This document shows, piece by piece, positions 46,709-54,951 of a stretch of DNA of 64,000 nt. Each line of letters starts with the position of its first letter. The first letter of the stretch is position 1. A program made the position numbers and the translations under genes. This stretch comes from Brevundimonas sp. SORGH_AS_0993 (GTDB lineage Bacteria; Pseudomonadota; Alphaproteobacteria; Caulobacterales; Caulobacteraceae): positions 749,001 to 813,000 of the forward strand of contig NZ_JAUTAH010000001.1 of the NCBI RefSeq assembly GCF_030818545.1, written 5' to 3'. The notes below the pieces were generated by a model. The model saw only the letters and a list, made by a program, of their open reading frames with translations, ran no database searches and was not told the origin of the DNA.

Positions 46709-47593
46709 TCAGACCCTGGGCGCGCGGATCAGGAGCAGTTGCCCCGCCAGGACCAGCGCGAGGCCCGCTAAGGCCGTCCATCCGAAACGGGCGTCTTCGA
46801 ACAGCACCGACACCAGCATGGCGATGGGCGGCGTCAGGGCCGAGATGTAGCTGGCCAGGGCGTAGCCGCGATGGCGCGCCAGACTGAAATAGAGGCCGAA
46901 GGCCACCACCGACCCGAACAGCGACAGATAGAGCAGCGACAACACATAGGCCGGCGTCGGCTCGATCCGCCAGACGACGCCGGTGGCGAGGCCGTACAGC
47001 GCCAGCAGCGCCGTCCCATAGGCCATGGCCCAGGCGGTCGCGCCCATGACGGGCGCTCCGGCCGTCTGGCCTTTCCAGGCGAACCAGTTGCCGAAGGCCG
47101 AGGCCACGACAGCGACCAGGGCGAAGATCACCCCCATACCTGGGTCCACCCCGGCGCCCGCCCCCGAAAGCTGGCCCGCCGACAACACGCCGACGCCGAC
47201 CACGCCCAGCACCGCCCCGATCCAGGCGGCGGGCGAGGCCCTGACGCCGCTGATCGTCCGAAACAGGATCAGATTGACGAAGGCCAGGGCGGCAAAGATC
47301 ACGGCCACGACCGCCGAGGCCACCTTGACCTCCGCCGCATAGACGAAGGCGTAGCTGAGGGCGAAGGCGCAGGCCCCCTGCCCCAGCGCCGCCAGGTGCT
47401 GGGACAGGGTCAGCCGCAACGGCCTACGGGTCGCGGCGCAGAAGCCGAACAGGGTCAGGGAGGCCAGACCGAAGCGCCACACGATGGAAACGACCGGATC
47501 GACGGGTCCGAGTTGCAGGGTGATGGCGAACCAGGTCGTACCCCAGATCAGGGCGCAGACGACGACGGCCAGTATGGCGAAAGGGCGACTCAC
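46709..47593 (-). CDS. EamA/DMT family transporter
   Basis: A 294-aa, ten-helix drug/metabolite exporter. Helix 1 has LAVVVCALIWGTTWFAITLQLG; the second half repeats the fold with GVIFALVAVVASAFGNWFAWKG and ALTPPIAMLVSVLFEDARFGW. GTG at 47593 with GGAG eight bases upstream is preferred; ATG at 47626 is in frame. Substrate unknown; amino acids or metabolites are typical. Divergent from the YbaY-like lipoprotein gene. Confidence 0.88.
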   Translation of the reverse strand: MSRPFAILAVVVCALIWGTTWFAITLQLGPVDPVVSIVWRFGLASLTLFGFCAATRRPLRLTLSQHLAALGQGACAFALSYAFVYAAEVKVASAVVAVIFAALAFVNLILFRTISGVRASPAAWIGAVLGVVGVGVLSAGQLSGAGAGVDPGMGVIFALVAVVASAFGNWFAWKGQTAGAPVMGATAWAMAYGTALLALYGLATGVVWRIEPTPAYVLSLLYLSLFGSVVAFGLYFSLARHRGYALASYISALTPPIAMLVSVLFEDARFGWTALAGLALVLAGQLLLIRAPRV

Positions 47594-47701
47594 GCACGCA
47601 GCTCCGAAAGGATGGGCCGGCCGCATATCATGTTTGGCGTCGGCGCGTCGTTCCCGTTCGCATCGGACCTGTGGCAGGATGGGCGGATAAGGAGGCCCCT
47701 C

Positions 47702-48130
47702 ATGCGCCACGCCCCGTTCGTCCTGCCCGCCACCCTGGTTCTGGCGGCCTGCGCCACGCCCGCGCCGTCGCCAGAACCCGCGCCCGCGCCCCTGGCCGGC
47801 GCTGCGGTCGTGACGGTGACGGCCTTCTATCGCGAGCGGATCCTGCTGCCGTCCGGCCATGTGCTGACCGTCCGGGTCGAGGACGTCAGCTTGGCCGACG
47901 CCCCCGCTCGCGTCATGGTGCAGGCGCGCGAGCCCATCGTCGGCGCCCCGCCCTATCGGGTCGTCCTGGCCTTCTCCGGCGCCGAAGTCGATCCAGCCCA
48001 CACCTATGCGGTGGGCGCCGAAATCCGCGATCCGTCGGGCGCGCCGGTCTTCGTGACCGACACGCGGCACGCGGTCCTGACCCAGGGCGCGCCGGCGTCC
48101 GCCGATATTCTGCTGAAGGCGGCGCGTTGA
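47702..48130 (+). CDS. YbaY-like lipoprotein
   Basis: A 142-aa lipoprotein: signal ending LVLAACA, a proline/alanine linker, then a beta-sandwich domain resembling YbaY: VTVTAFYRERILLPSGHVLTV, RVEDVSLADAPARVMVQA, VDPAHTYAVGAEIRDPSG and FVTDTRHAVLT. AAGGAGG lies six bases before the ATG. Function unknown. The stop is inside the TTG start of the next gene. Confidence 0.86.
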   Translation: MRHAPFVLPATLVLAACATPAPSPEPAPAPLAGAAVVTVTAFYRERILLPSGHVLTVRVEDVSLADAPARVMVQAREPIVGAPPYRVVLAFSGAEVDPAHTYAVGAEIRDPSGAPVFVTDTRHAVLTQGAPASADILLKAAR

Positions 48131-48375
48131 GCGGACTGCGCAAGCGATCCGTCCTGCTGGCGGGCCACGCCACATCCGTGGCCCTGGAGCCCGAGTTCTG
48201 GGCCGTTCTGGACCGGATCGCCGAGGTGCGCAGTCTCAGCAAGGCGCAGCTTCTGGCGGACGTGGACGCCGGGCGGGGCCGACGTCCGCTGGCTTCGGCG
48301 TGCCGTCTGATGGCGCTGGACTGGGTGGCGAAACACGGCGGACCGAACGCTGCGAGTGCGGATGGATCGGCCTAA
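48127..48375 (+). CDS. Ribbon-helix-helix domain protein
   Basis: An 82-aa protein of the RHH_4 family. KRSVLLAGHATSVALEPEFW, then LDRIAEVRSLSKAQLLADVD and SACRLMALDWV fit the DNA-binding ribbon and two helices. The start is TTG at 48127 overlapping the previous stop (TTGA), the only start that keeps the whole domain. Family members may be small regulators; target unknown. Confidence 0.8.
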   Translation: MSGLRKRSVLLAGHATSVALEPEFWAVLDRIAEVRSLSKAQLLADVDAGRGRRPLASACRLMALDWVAKHGGPNAASADGSA

Positions 48376-48467
48376 GGGCCTGACTTTGGCCCCTGTGCTG
48401 CTTATGTTCTCGTTTTCGAGATTCTGACGGCCCCCGATTCCGGCGGCCCGCCCGTCCGCCCGAGTAT

Positions 48468-50831
48468 GTGCCGCCCGTGACCGACCTGCCCTCTCCCCGG
48501 ATTTCCGACCTCGCCCGTGCCCGCGCTCCCGCTGACGCAGCGCCGGATTATCTGTCCGGCCTGAACCCCGAGCAGCGCGAGGCGGTCGAGACGACGGAGG
48601 GGCCGGTTCTGGTGCTGGCCGGCGCGGGCACGGGCAAGACCCGCGTGCTGACCACACGCCTGGCCCACATCCTGGCGACGGGACGGGCCAGGCCGTGGGA
48701 GCTGCTGGCCGTCACCTTCACCAACAAGGCCGCGCGAGAGATGCGCGAGCGGATCACCCATCTGATCGGCTCGTCGGCCGAGGGCCTGCGCTGGCTGGGC
48801 ACCTTCCACTCGATCGCCGCGCAGATTCTGCGTCGCCACGCCGAACTGGTCGGGCTGAAATCCAGCTTCACCATTCTGGACACCGACGACCAGGAGCGGG
48901 TGCTGAAACAGCTGCTGGAAGCGGCCAACATCGACACCAAACGCTGGACGCCCAAGTCGCTGTCGGGCCTGATCGATCACTGGAAAAACCGCGGCTGGAC
49001 GCCCGACAAGCTGCCGCCCGGCGAAGACTTCGCCAACGGCAAGGGCCAGGGCCTTTACGCCGCCTATCAAGCCCGGCTGCGCGCGCTGAACGCCTGCGAC
49101 TTTGGCGATCTTCTGCTGCACAACATCACCATCCTGTCGCAACACGCGGACCTGGCGGAGGAATACCGCCGTCGCTTCCGCTACATCCTGGTGGACGAAT
49201 ATCAGGACACCAACGTCGCCCAGTATCTGTGGCTGCGGCTGCTGACGGCCTCGACCGGCAACGTCTGCTGCGTCGGGGACGACGACCAGTCGATCTACGG
49301 CTGGCGCGGCGCCGAGGTGGACAACATCCTGCGGTTCGAACGCGACTTTCCTGGCGCCAAGATCGTCAAGCTGGAGCGCAACTATCGCTCGACCAGTCAT
49401 ATCCTGGGCGCAGCGTCCGGCCTGATCGCCGCCAACCGCGACCGGCTGGGCAAGACCCTGTGGACCGAGGACGACAGCGGCGACAAGGTGCGGGTGCGCG
49501 GGGTCTGGGACGGCGAGGCCGAGGCGCGGCTGATCGCCGACGAGATCGAAACCGCCCGACGTCCGCATGCCGGCGAACCGGGCCTGAAATACAAGGACAT
49601 GGCCATCCTGGTCCGCGCCTCGTTCCAGATGCGGGCCTTTGAGGAACGGCTGGTCATGCTGGCCATTCCCTACACCGTCATCGGCGGGCCGCGCTTCTTC
49701 GAGCGCGCCGAAATCCGCGACGCCCACGCCTATCTGCGCCTGATCCTGTCGGAAGATGACGACCTCGCCTTCGAGCGGATCGTCAATACGCCCAAGCGCG
49801 GCATCGGCGACACCAGCGTGCAGAAAATCCTGCAACTGGCCCGCCAGCACGATCTGTCGGCCCTCACGGCCGTGCGCGGCCTGATCAACACCGACGAGCT
49901 TCAGGCCCGCACCCGCACCGCCCTGTCCAACTTCGTGCGCGACATCGACCGCTGGCGCCAACTGTCCGAGACCACGCCCCACTGGCAGGTCATGGAGACC
50001 GTGCTGGAGGAAAGCGGCTATACAGACATGCAGAAGGCCGACCGCACCAGCGGGCAGACCCGCCTGGAGAACCTGAAGGAACTGACCCAGTCGATGCAGC
50101 AGTTCGAGACGCTGCAGGCCTATCTCGAACACGTCTCCCTGGTCATGGATCTGGAGCGCGCGACCAGCGACGATCCCAACGGCGACGGGGCGGTGCAGAT
50201 CATGACCCTGCACGGCGCCAAGGGGTTGGAGTTTCCGCTGGTCTTCCTGCCCGGCTGGGAGGAAGGCGTCTTCCCCAGCCAGCGCAGCATCGATGAGAAG
50301 GGCGAAAAGGGCCTCGAGGAGGAACGCCGCCTGGCCTACGTTGGCGTCACCCGCGCCAAGCAGGACGCCCGCATCTCCTTCGCCGCCAACCGGCTGGTCT
50401 ATGGCCGCTGGACCTCGCAACTGCCCAGCCGCTTCGTCGACGAACTGCCCATCGCCCACGTCGATCCCCAGTCCGACACCGGCTATTACGGCGCCTCGAG
50501 CGGCATGAAGGAGGCCAAGAGCCGCTGGGACGACGCCCCCTCCTTCGGCAGCGGCTACTCCTCGCCCGGCTGGAAACGCGCCCAGTCCTTCACCGCCGCT
50601 CAGACGCCGAACCGCATCCCCGCCCGCAAGGCCGTCATCGAGGGCGACGGCCGCCTGATCGCCACGGCGGACCCGAAGTCCAGCTCAGGGTGGGCGCGCG
50701 GCCAGCGCGTCTTCCACCAGAAGTTCGGCTATGGCCACGTCCGCGTCATCGAGGGCAACAAGCTGCTGGTCGATTTCGACAAGGCGGGCGAGAAACGGGT
50801 GATCGACAGTTTTGTGGAGAAGGCTGACTAA
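48468..50831 (+). CDS. UvrD/PcrA family 3'-5' DNA helicase
   Basis: Superfamily 1 helicase of 787 aa for excision repair and removal of obstacles. Walker A is AGAGTGKTRVLTTRLAHIL, motif II is DEYQDTN, then DDDQSIYGWRGAEV, motif V TLHGAKGLEFPLVFLPGWEE and motif VI RLAYVGVTRAKQ. The C-terminal 60 residues form the PcrA/UvrD Tudor-like domain that contacts RNA polymerase (FHQKFGYGHVRVIEGNKLL). Start is GTG at 48468 or 48477. Confidence 0.95.
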   Translation: MPPVTDLPSPRISDLARARAPADAAPDYLSGLNPEQREAVETTEGPVLVLAGAGTGKTRVLTTRLAHILATGRARPWELLAVTFTNKAAREMRERITHLIGSSAEGLRWLGTFHSIAAQILRRHAELVGLKSSFTILDTDDQERVLKQLLEAANIDTKRWTPKSLSGLIDHWKNRGWTPDKLPPGEDFANGKGQGLYAAYQARLRALNACDFGDLLLHNITILSQHADLAEEYRRRFRYILVDEYQDTNVAQYLWLRLLTASTGNVCCVGDDDQSIYGWRGAEVDNILRFERDFPGAKIVKLERNYRSTSHILGAASGLIAANRDRLGKTLWTEDDSGDKVRVRGVWDGEAEARLIADEIETARRPHAGEPGLKYKDMAILVRASFQMRAFEERLVMLAIPYTVIGGPRFFERAEIRDAHAYLRLILSEDDDLAFERIVNTPKRGIGDTSVQKILQLARQHDLSALTAVRGLINTDELQARTRTALSNFVRDIDRWRQLSETTPHWQVMETVLEESGYTDMQKADRTSGQTRLENLKELTQSMQQFETLQAYLEHVSLVMDLERATSDDPNGDGAVQIMTLHGAKGLEFPLVFLPGWEEGVFPSQRSIDEKGEKGLEEERRLAYVGVTRAKQDARISFAANRLVYGRWTSQLPSRFVDELPIAHVDPQSDTGYYGASSGMKEAKSRWDDAPSFGSGYSSPGWKRAQSFTAAQTPNRIPARKAVIEGDGRLIATADPKSSSGWARGQRVFHQKFGYGHVRVIEGNKLLVDFDKAGEKRVIDSFVEKAD

Positions 50832-50926
50832 GCGCATCGCAACGATGGAGCCGGGCGTTCTCCGCCTTTGCCACCGGCCAAGCTTTGGCCTAATCCGTCG
50901 CCTTCCCGTCTACGTCTGAGTCCGCC

Positions 50927-52012
50927 ATGCCCGCCCCTGCCCGCCCTATTGTCGATCGCGCCTGGCTGAGCTGGGCCATGCGGCGGATCGAGGCGGACTA
51001 TAACCGCTCGGCCGACACCCATCTGATCCCGGTCGACATGCCGGCCCTGTCGAATATCGCCCTGTATCTGAAGGACGAATCCAGCCACCCGACCGGCAGT
51101 CTGAAACACCGGCTGGCCCGGTCTCTGTTCCTCTACGCCCTCAGCAACGGCTGGATCGGCGAGGGCATGACAATCATCGAGGCGTCCAGCGGCTCGACCG
51201 CCGTGTCCGAGGCCTATTTCGCCCGGATGCTGAACCTGCCCTTCATCGCCGTAGTGCCGCGCTCGACAGCACAGGAAAAGATCGCCGCCATCGAATTCTA
51301 CGGCGGGCGCTGCCATTTCGTGGATGTGCCAGGCGAAGCCTACGCCGAGAGTCAGCGGCTCGCCGACGAACTGGGCGGGCACTACATGGATCAGTTCACC
51401 TATGCCGAGCGCGCGACGGACTGGCGCGGCAACAACAATATCGCCGAATCCATCTTCGCCCAGATGCGACGCGAACCCTGCCCCGTCCCTCGCTGGATCG
51501 TCTGCGGCGCGGGCACGGGCGGCACCTCGGCGACCATCGGCCGCTTCGCCCGCTTCAACCGCCACGACACCCGCATCTGCGTCGCCGACCCGGAGGCCTC
51601 GGTCTTCCACCGTCACTGGGCCGATCCGACGATCCAGAGCAGCGCCGATCGCCCGTCCCGGATCGAAGGCATCGGCCGGGCGCGGGTCGAGCCGTCCTTC
51701 ATACCCAATGTGGTGGATCGGATGATCGTCGTCCCCGACGTCGCCTCCATCGCCGCCACGCGCGTCCTCAGCCGGCGTCTGGGCCGTCCCTGCGGCGGCT
51801 CGACCGGCACCAACCTGTGGGCCTGCGTCCAACTGGCCCAGGAAATGGCGCAGGCGGGTGAAGCGGGTTCGATCGTCTCCATCCTGTGCGATCACGGCGA
51901 CCGCTACGCCTCGACCTATTTCAGCGACGCCTGGCTGGCCGAGACCGGCTTCGACGTGGCCCCCTGGGAGGTCCGGATGGAGGCCTTCTTCGCCGAGGGC
52001 CGGCTTGCGTGA
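50927..52012 (+). CDS. PLP-dependent cysteine synthase family protein (Cds1-like)
   Basis: A 361-aa fold-type II PLP enzyme. The Schiff-base lysine is in [19 protein letters not shown]; the phosphate/substrate loop is [30 protein letters not shown] is the glycine-rich PLP loop. [20 protein letters not shown] is the hallmark of the Cds1 group, in which mycobacterial Cds1 is an L-cysteine desulfhydrase. Breaking cysteine to sulfide, ammonia and pyruvate is likely; cysteine synthase activity is an alternative. It stands alone, with 95 bp upstream. Confidence 0.9.
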   Translation: MPAPARPIVDRAWLSWAMRRIEADYNRSADTHLIPVDMPALSNIALYLKDESSHPTGSLKHRLARSLFLYALSNGWIGEGMTIIEASSGSTAVSEAYFARMLNLPFIAVVPRSTAQEKIAAIEFYGGRCHFVDVPGEAYAESQRLADELGGHYMDQFTYAERATDWRGNNNIAESIFAQMRREPCPVPRWIVCGAGTGGTSATIGRFARFNRHDTRICVADPEASVFHRHWADPTIQSSADRPSRIEGIGRARVEPSFIPNVVDRMIVVPDVASIAATRVLSRRLGRPCGGSTGTNLWACVQLAQEMAQAGEAGSIVSILCDHGDRYASTYFSDAWLAETGFDVAPWEVRMEAFFAEGRLA

Positions 52013-52053
52013 TCAGACTCCAGACGCTCGGCTGACGCCCTCATGCGGCAAGA

Positions 52054-52527
52054 TCAGCGGGACAGCCGCCCTTCCGCCAGGCGGATGACCTCGACCGTGC
52101 TTCGTCCATAGGGATTGCTGTAACCGGGCGTGGCATTGCAGATCAACGACATGAAGTTCGCCCATCTTGATGCGGGGTCCATGGTCTGCCAGCCTTCGGC
52201 TTCGGTCTGTTGATACGATGGGGTATTGGCGCCGTACCGGAACCCCACCCCTTCGAGATGGCGGAGGCGTTTGCCCCGGCAGTCGATTTCGCTTTGGTTG
52301 AGGACGAAATCATAGGTCCCTTCTGACCGACGGACCGGAGCGTTCCAGCCGGCGAAGACCAGAACACTGGCGACGCCGTCATTGATCGTCAGCGTACTCT
52401 GATCGAAAGCCCGGACGGGCCATTCGGGACTGTCATCCACAATCCAGGTTCGGACCTGGGCCTGAGTTTCGGTAGCCAAACATCCCGCAACGATCGCGAG
52501 GGCTATCGATTTGATCACAATACTCAT
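52054..52527 (-). CDS. Secreted protein of unknown function (surface-adhesin-E-like)
   Basis: A 157-aa protein with signal peptide MSIVIKSIALAIVAGCLATETQA. The mature part has RTWIVDDSPEWPVRAFD, YDFVLNQSEIDCRGKRLRHL and a second cysteine in FMSLICNATPG. The pattern (aromatic start, 'DCxxxxxR', late Cys) recalls surface-adhesin E-type proteins, but the match is weak. GGGGAAGAGGA precedes the ATG at 52527. GC content is visibly lower than in its neighbours. Confidence 0.65.
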   Translation of the reverse strand: MSIVIKSIALAIVAGCLATETQAQVRTWIVDDSPEWPVRAFDQSTLTINDGVASVLVFAGWNAPVRRSEGTYDFVLNQSEIDCRGKRLRHLEGVGFRYGANTPSYQQTEAEGWQTMDPASRWANFMSLICNATPGYSNPYGRSTVEVIRLAEGRLSR

Positions 52528-52718
52528 TCCTCTTCCCCGACTAGCAGACAAATCCCGAATGCGCCGATCTTTGCCGCAACAGGCGGCTCATGCAACGCAG
52601 AACGGCTTCCCAATGGACCTTTGGGCCCACGCTCGCATCCCCATCAGCATGATCACGCAGGACGCTGGCGCATTCGGTCCCAACCGAGCATCATGACCGT
52701 TCAACCGGGATTGCAATC

Positions 52719-52901
52719 ATGGCGGGTCTGAAGGACAAACGCGGCTTCATCGACAAGGACCGGCTGGACCTGTCAGAGCGTCAGGCCGTCGAATACTGGA
52801 TGAAACGCTGGGGCGTGACCCGGGACCAGATCACCGCCGCCCACCGCAAGGTCGGCCGCATGACCAAGGACATCGCGGCGGAGTTGGGGAAGAAGCGGTA
52901 G
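52719..52901 (+). CDS. DUF3606 small protein
   Basis: A 60-aa protein: KDKRGFIDKDRLDLSERQAV, then EYWMKRWGVTRDQITAAHRK and VGRMTKDIAAELGKK. This is the DUF3606 pattern (an acidic start followed by a helix-turn-helix-like 'W...v..eql..Av..vG'). Function unknown. The long inverted repeat follows 13 bp after the stop. Confidence 0.87.
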   Translation: MAGLKDKRGFIDKDRLDLSERQAVEYWMKRWGVTRDQITAAHRKVGRMTKDIAAELGKKR

Positions 52902-52914
52902 CGCTGCCCCCATC

Positions 52915-53041
52915 CCGCTCATCCCGGCGAAAGCCGGGACCCAGTTCTTTCGCCGGACAGGGTGCGCGGGGCGAGCGGCTCGCTTAATCGGCTCGCCGAT
53001 CGCTCAAAGGTCTGGGTCCCGGCTTTCGCCGGGATGAGCGG
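52915..53041. repeat. Paired 30-bp inverted repeat (REP-like palindromic element)
   Basis: Positions 52915-52944 and 53012-53041 are perfect reverse complements across 30 bases. Each arm itself contains the hairpin CCCGGCGAAAGCCGGG. The 67-nt centre has no coding content. It resembles dispersed intergenic palindromes known from alphaproteobacterial genomes. It lies between the convergent DUF3606 and lpd genes and may end both transcripts. Confidence 0.9.
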
Positions 53042-53052
53042 AGTGGGTCATT

Positions 53053-54459
53053 CTACAGGTGGATCGTCCGCCCATAGGCGTCCAGAGCCGCCTCATGCAT
53101 CGCTTCCGACATGGTCGGGTGCGGATAGACGATGCCGTGGATGTCTTCCTCGGTCGCTTCCATGGCGATGGCGGTGACGTAGCCTTGGATCATCTCGGTC
53201 ACTTCGTGGCCGATCATGTGGGCGCCGATCAGGGCGCCGGTTGCCGCGTCAAAGATCACCTTTACGAAGCCGTCGATCTCGCCGGCGGCCACGGCCTTGC
53301 CGTTCACGCGGAACGGGAAGCGGCCGATCTTGACCTCGCGCTTCTCGGCGCGGGCGGCCTGTTCCGTGACGCCGACCGAGGCGACCTGCGGCTGGGCGTA
53401 GGTGCAGCCGGCGATGGGCGAATGGACGTTCGGCGTCTTGTAGCCGGCGATGTGTTCGGCGGCGTGGATGCCTTCGTGCGACGCCTTATGCGCCAGCCAG
53501 GGCGCGCCGGCGCAATCGCCAATCGCGTAAAGGTCCTTCACATTGGTCTGGCAGTGGCTGTCGGTCTTGATGTGGCCGCGGTCCAGTTCGACGCCCAGGG
53601 CCTCCAGCCCGATGCCGTCCGTGTTGGCGGTGATGCCCACGGCCGAGATGCAGACCTCGGCTTCCAGAGCCTCGGCCTTTCCGCCGACCTCGATGTCCAC
53701 CTTCACGCCCGAAGCGGTCTTGGAGACCTTCGTTACCTTGGCGCCGACCTTGAACTTGATCCCGCGCTTCTCGAACGACTTCTGGGCGGCCTTGGAGACC
53801 TCCTCGTCCTCGACCGGCATGATGCGGTCCACCGCCTCCACGACCGTCACCTCGGCGCCCAGGGCGCGGTAGAAGCTGGCGAACTCGATGCCGATGGCGC
53901 CCGAACCGATGACCACGAAGGTCTTGGGCAGTGTCTTGGGCGCCAGGGCGTCGCGGTAGGCCCAGATCTTGTCGCCGTCAGCCTCCAGACCGATCTGCGG
54001 CAAGGCGCGGGCGCGGGCGCCGACGGCCAGCATGACCGACTTGGCCTCGACCGTGCGCGAACCGCCGGCCTTCAGCGCGATGACCACCTTCGGAGCCGCC
54101 GCGCCTTTTTCGAGCTTGGCCGAACCCTCGATCACCTCGATCTTGTTCTTCTTCATCAGGAAGGCCACGCCCTTGTTCATCGTCGCTGCGACGCCGCGCG
54201 AACGCTGGATGATGGCGTCGAAATCGAACGACGCGCCCGACGCGGACAGGCCGTAGTCTTTCAAGTGGCTCAGGCTCTCGAACTTCTCGCCCGACTTCAG
54301 CAGGGCCTTGGTCGGGATGCAGCCCCAGTTCAGGCAGATGCCGCCCAGGTTCTCGCGCTCGACGATGGCGACCTTCTGGCCCAGTTGGCTTGCGCGAATG
54401 GCCGCGACGTAACCGCCGGGGCCCGAGCCGATGACGACGAGATCGAATTCAGCAGCCAT
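53053..54459 (-). CDS. lpd: Dihydrolipoyl dehydrogenase (E3)
   Basis: Re-oxidises the dihydrolipoyl group of the pyruvate dehydrogenase complex with NAD+. The 468-aa protein has the FAD site VVIGSGPGGYVAAIRASQLG, redox-active disulfide GGICLNWGCIPTKALL, the NAD site VVIGSGAIGIEFASFYRALG, and the C-terminal catalytic HPTMSEAMHEAAL. Its start overlaps the gpx stop by one base, so it is the last gene of the pdh operon. Confidence 0.97.
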   Translation of the reverse strand: MAAEFDLVVIGSGPGGYVAAIRASQLGQKVAIVERENLGGICLNWGCIPTKALLKSGEKFESLSHLKDYGLSASGASFDFDAIIQRSRGVAATMNKGVAFLMKKNKIEVIEGSAKLEKGAAAPKVVIALKAGGSRTVEAKSVMLAVGARARALPQIGLEADGDKIWAYRDALAPKTLPKTFVVIGSGAIGIEFASFYRALGAEVTVVEAVDRIMPVEDEEVSKAAQKSFEKRGIKFKVGAKVTKVSKTASGVKVDIEVGGKAEALEAEVCISAVGITANTDGIGLEALGVELDRGHIKTDSHCQTNVKDLYAIGDCAGAPWLAHKASHEGIHAAEHIAGYKTPNVHSPIAGCTYAQPQVASVGVTEQAARAEKREVKIGRFPFRVNGKAVAAGEIDGFVKVIFDAATGALIGAHMIGHEVTEMIQGYVTAIAMEATEEDIHGIVYPHPTMSEAMHEAALDAYGRTIHL

Positions 54460-54938
54460 TAGATCAACTTCTCGATGTCGGCCTTGATGGCCTCGGGTTC
54501 AGTCTGGGGGGCATAGCGGGCGACCACCCTGCCCTCGCGGTCGGTCAGGAACTTGGTGAAGTTCCATTTGATGGCCTTGGAGCCCAGGAAGCCGCGCTTC
54601 TGCTCGGTCAGCCAGGCGTAGAGCGGATGCCGGTTCGGCCCGTTGACCTCCACCTTGTCGAACAGGGGGAAGGTCACGTCGAAACTGGTCGCGCAGAAGG
54701 CGGCGATCTCCGCCGCCCTGCCCGGCTCCTGCTCGCCGAACTGGTTGCAGGGAAAACCCAGCACCTCGAACGGCCGGTCGGCGAAGGCGCGGTGCAGCGT
54801 CTCCAGCCCCGCATACTGGCCGGTGAAGCCGCATTTGGACGCCGTATTGACGATCAGCAGCGCCTGACCACGAAAGCGGTCGAGCGAAACCTCCGTGCCG
54901 TCGATGGCGCGGGCGGAGAAGTCATAGACCGAGGTCAT
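54459..54938 (-). CDS. Glutathione/thiol peroxidase (BsaA/Gpx family)
   Basis: Reduces hydroperoxides. The 159-aa protein has the peroxidatic cysteine in NTASKCGFTGQYAGLE (Cys, not selenocysteine), the glutamine/second motif GFPCNQFGEQEPG, and KWNFTKFLTDREG with the catalytic Trp and Asn. It lies between pdhC (13 bp gap) and lpd (overlap), inside the pyruvate dehydrogenase operon. Confidence 0.94.
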   Translation of the reverse strand: MTSVYDFSARAIDGTEVSLDRFRGQALLIVNTASKCGFTGQYAGLETLHRAFADRPFEVLGFPCNQFGEQEPGRAAEIAAFCATSFDVTFPLFDKVEVNGPNRHPLYAWLTEQKRGFLGSKAIKWNFTKFLTDREGRVVARYAPQTEPEAIKADIEKLI

Positions 54939-54951
54939 GACTTCCTCTCCC

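Noticed and set aside
48402..50459. 685-codon minus-strand frame opposite the UvrD/PcrA helicase gene
   Set aside because: The helicase has all SF1 motifs in order; the antisense product has none.
50877..50891. GGCCAA-GCT-TTGGCC repeat after the helicase gene, considered as a terminator
   Set aside because: The stem is only 6 bp and no T-run follows; such short palindromes are expected by chance.
53059..54462. Long plus-strand frames antisense to lpd, pdhC, pdhB/pdhA (53059-54462, 54937-56322, 56592-58586)
   Set aside because: They mirror the codon structure of the pdh genes, have unnatural His/Asp/Arg composition, and no known domains.
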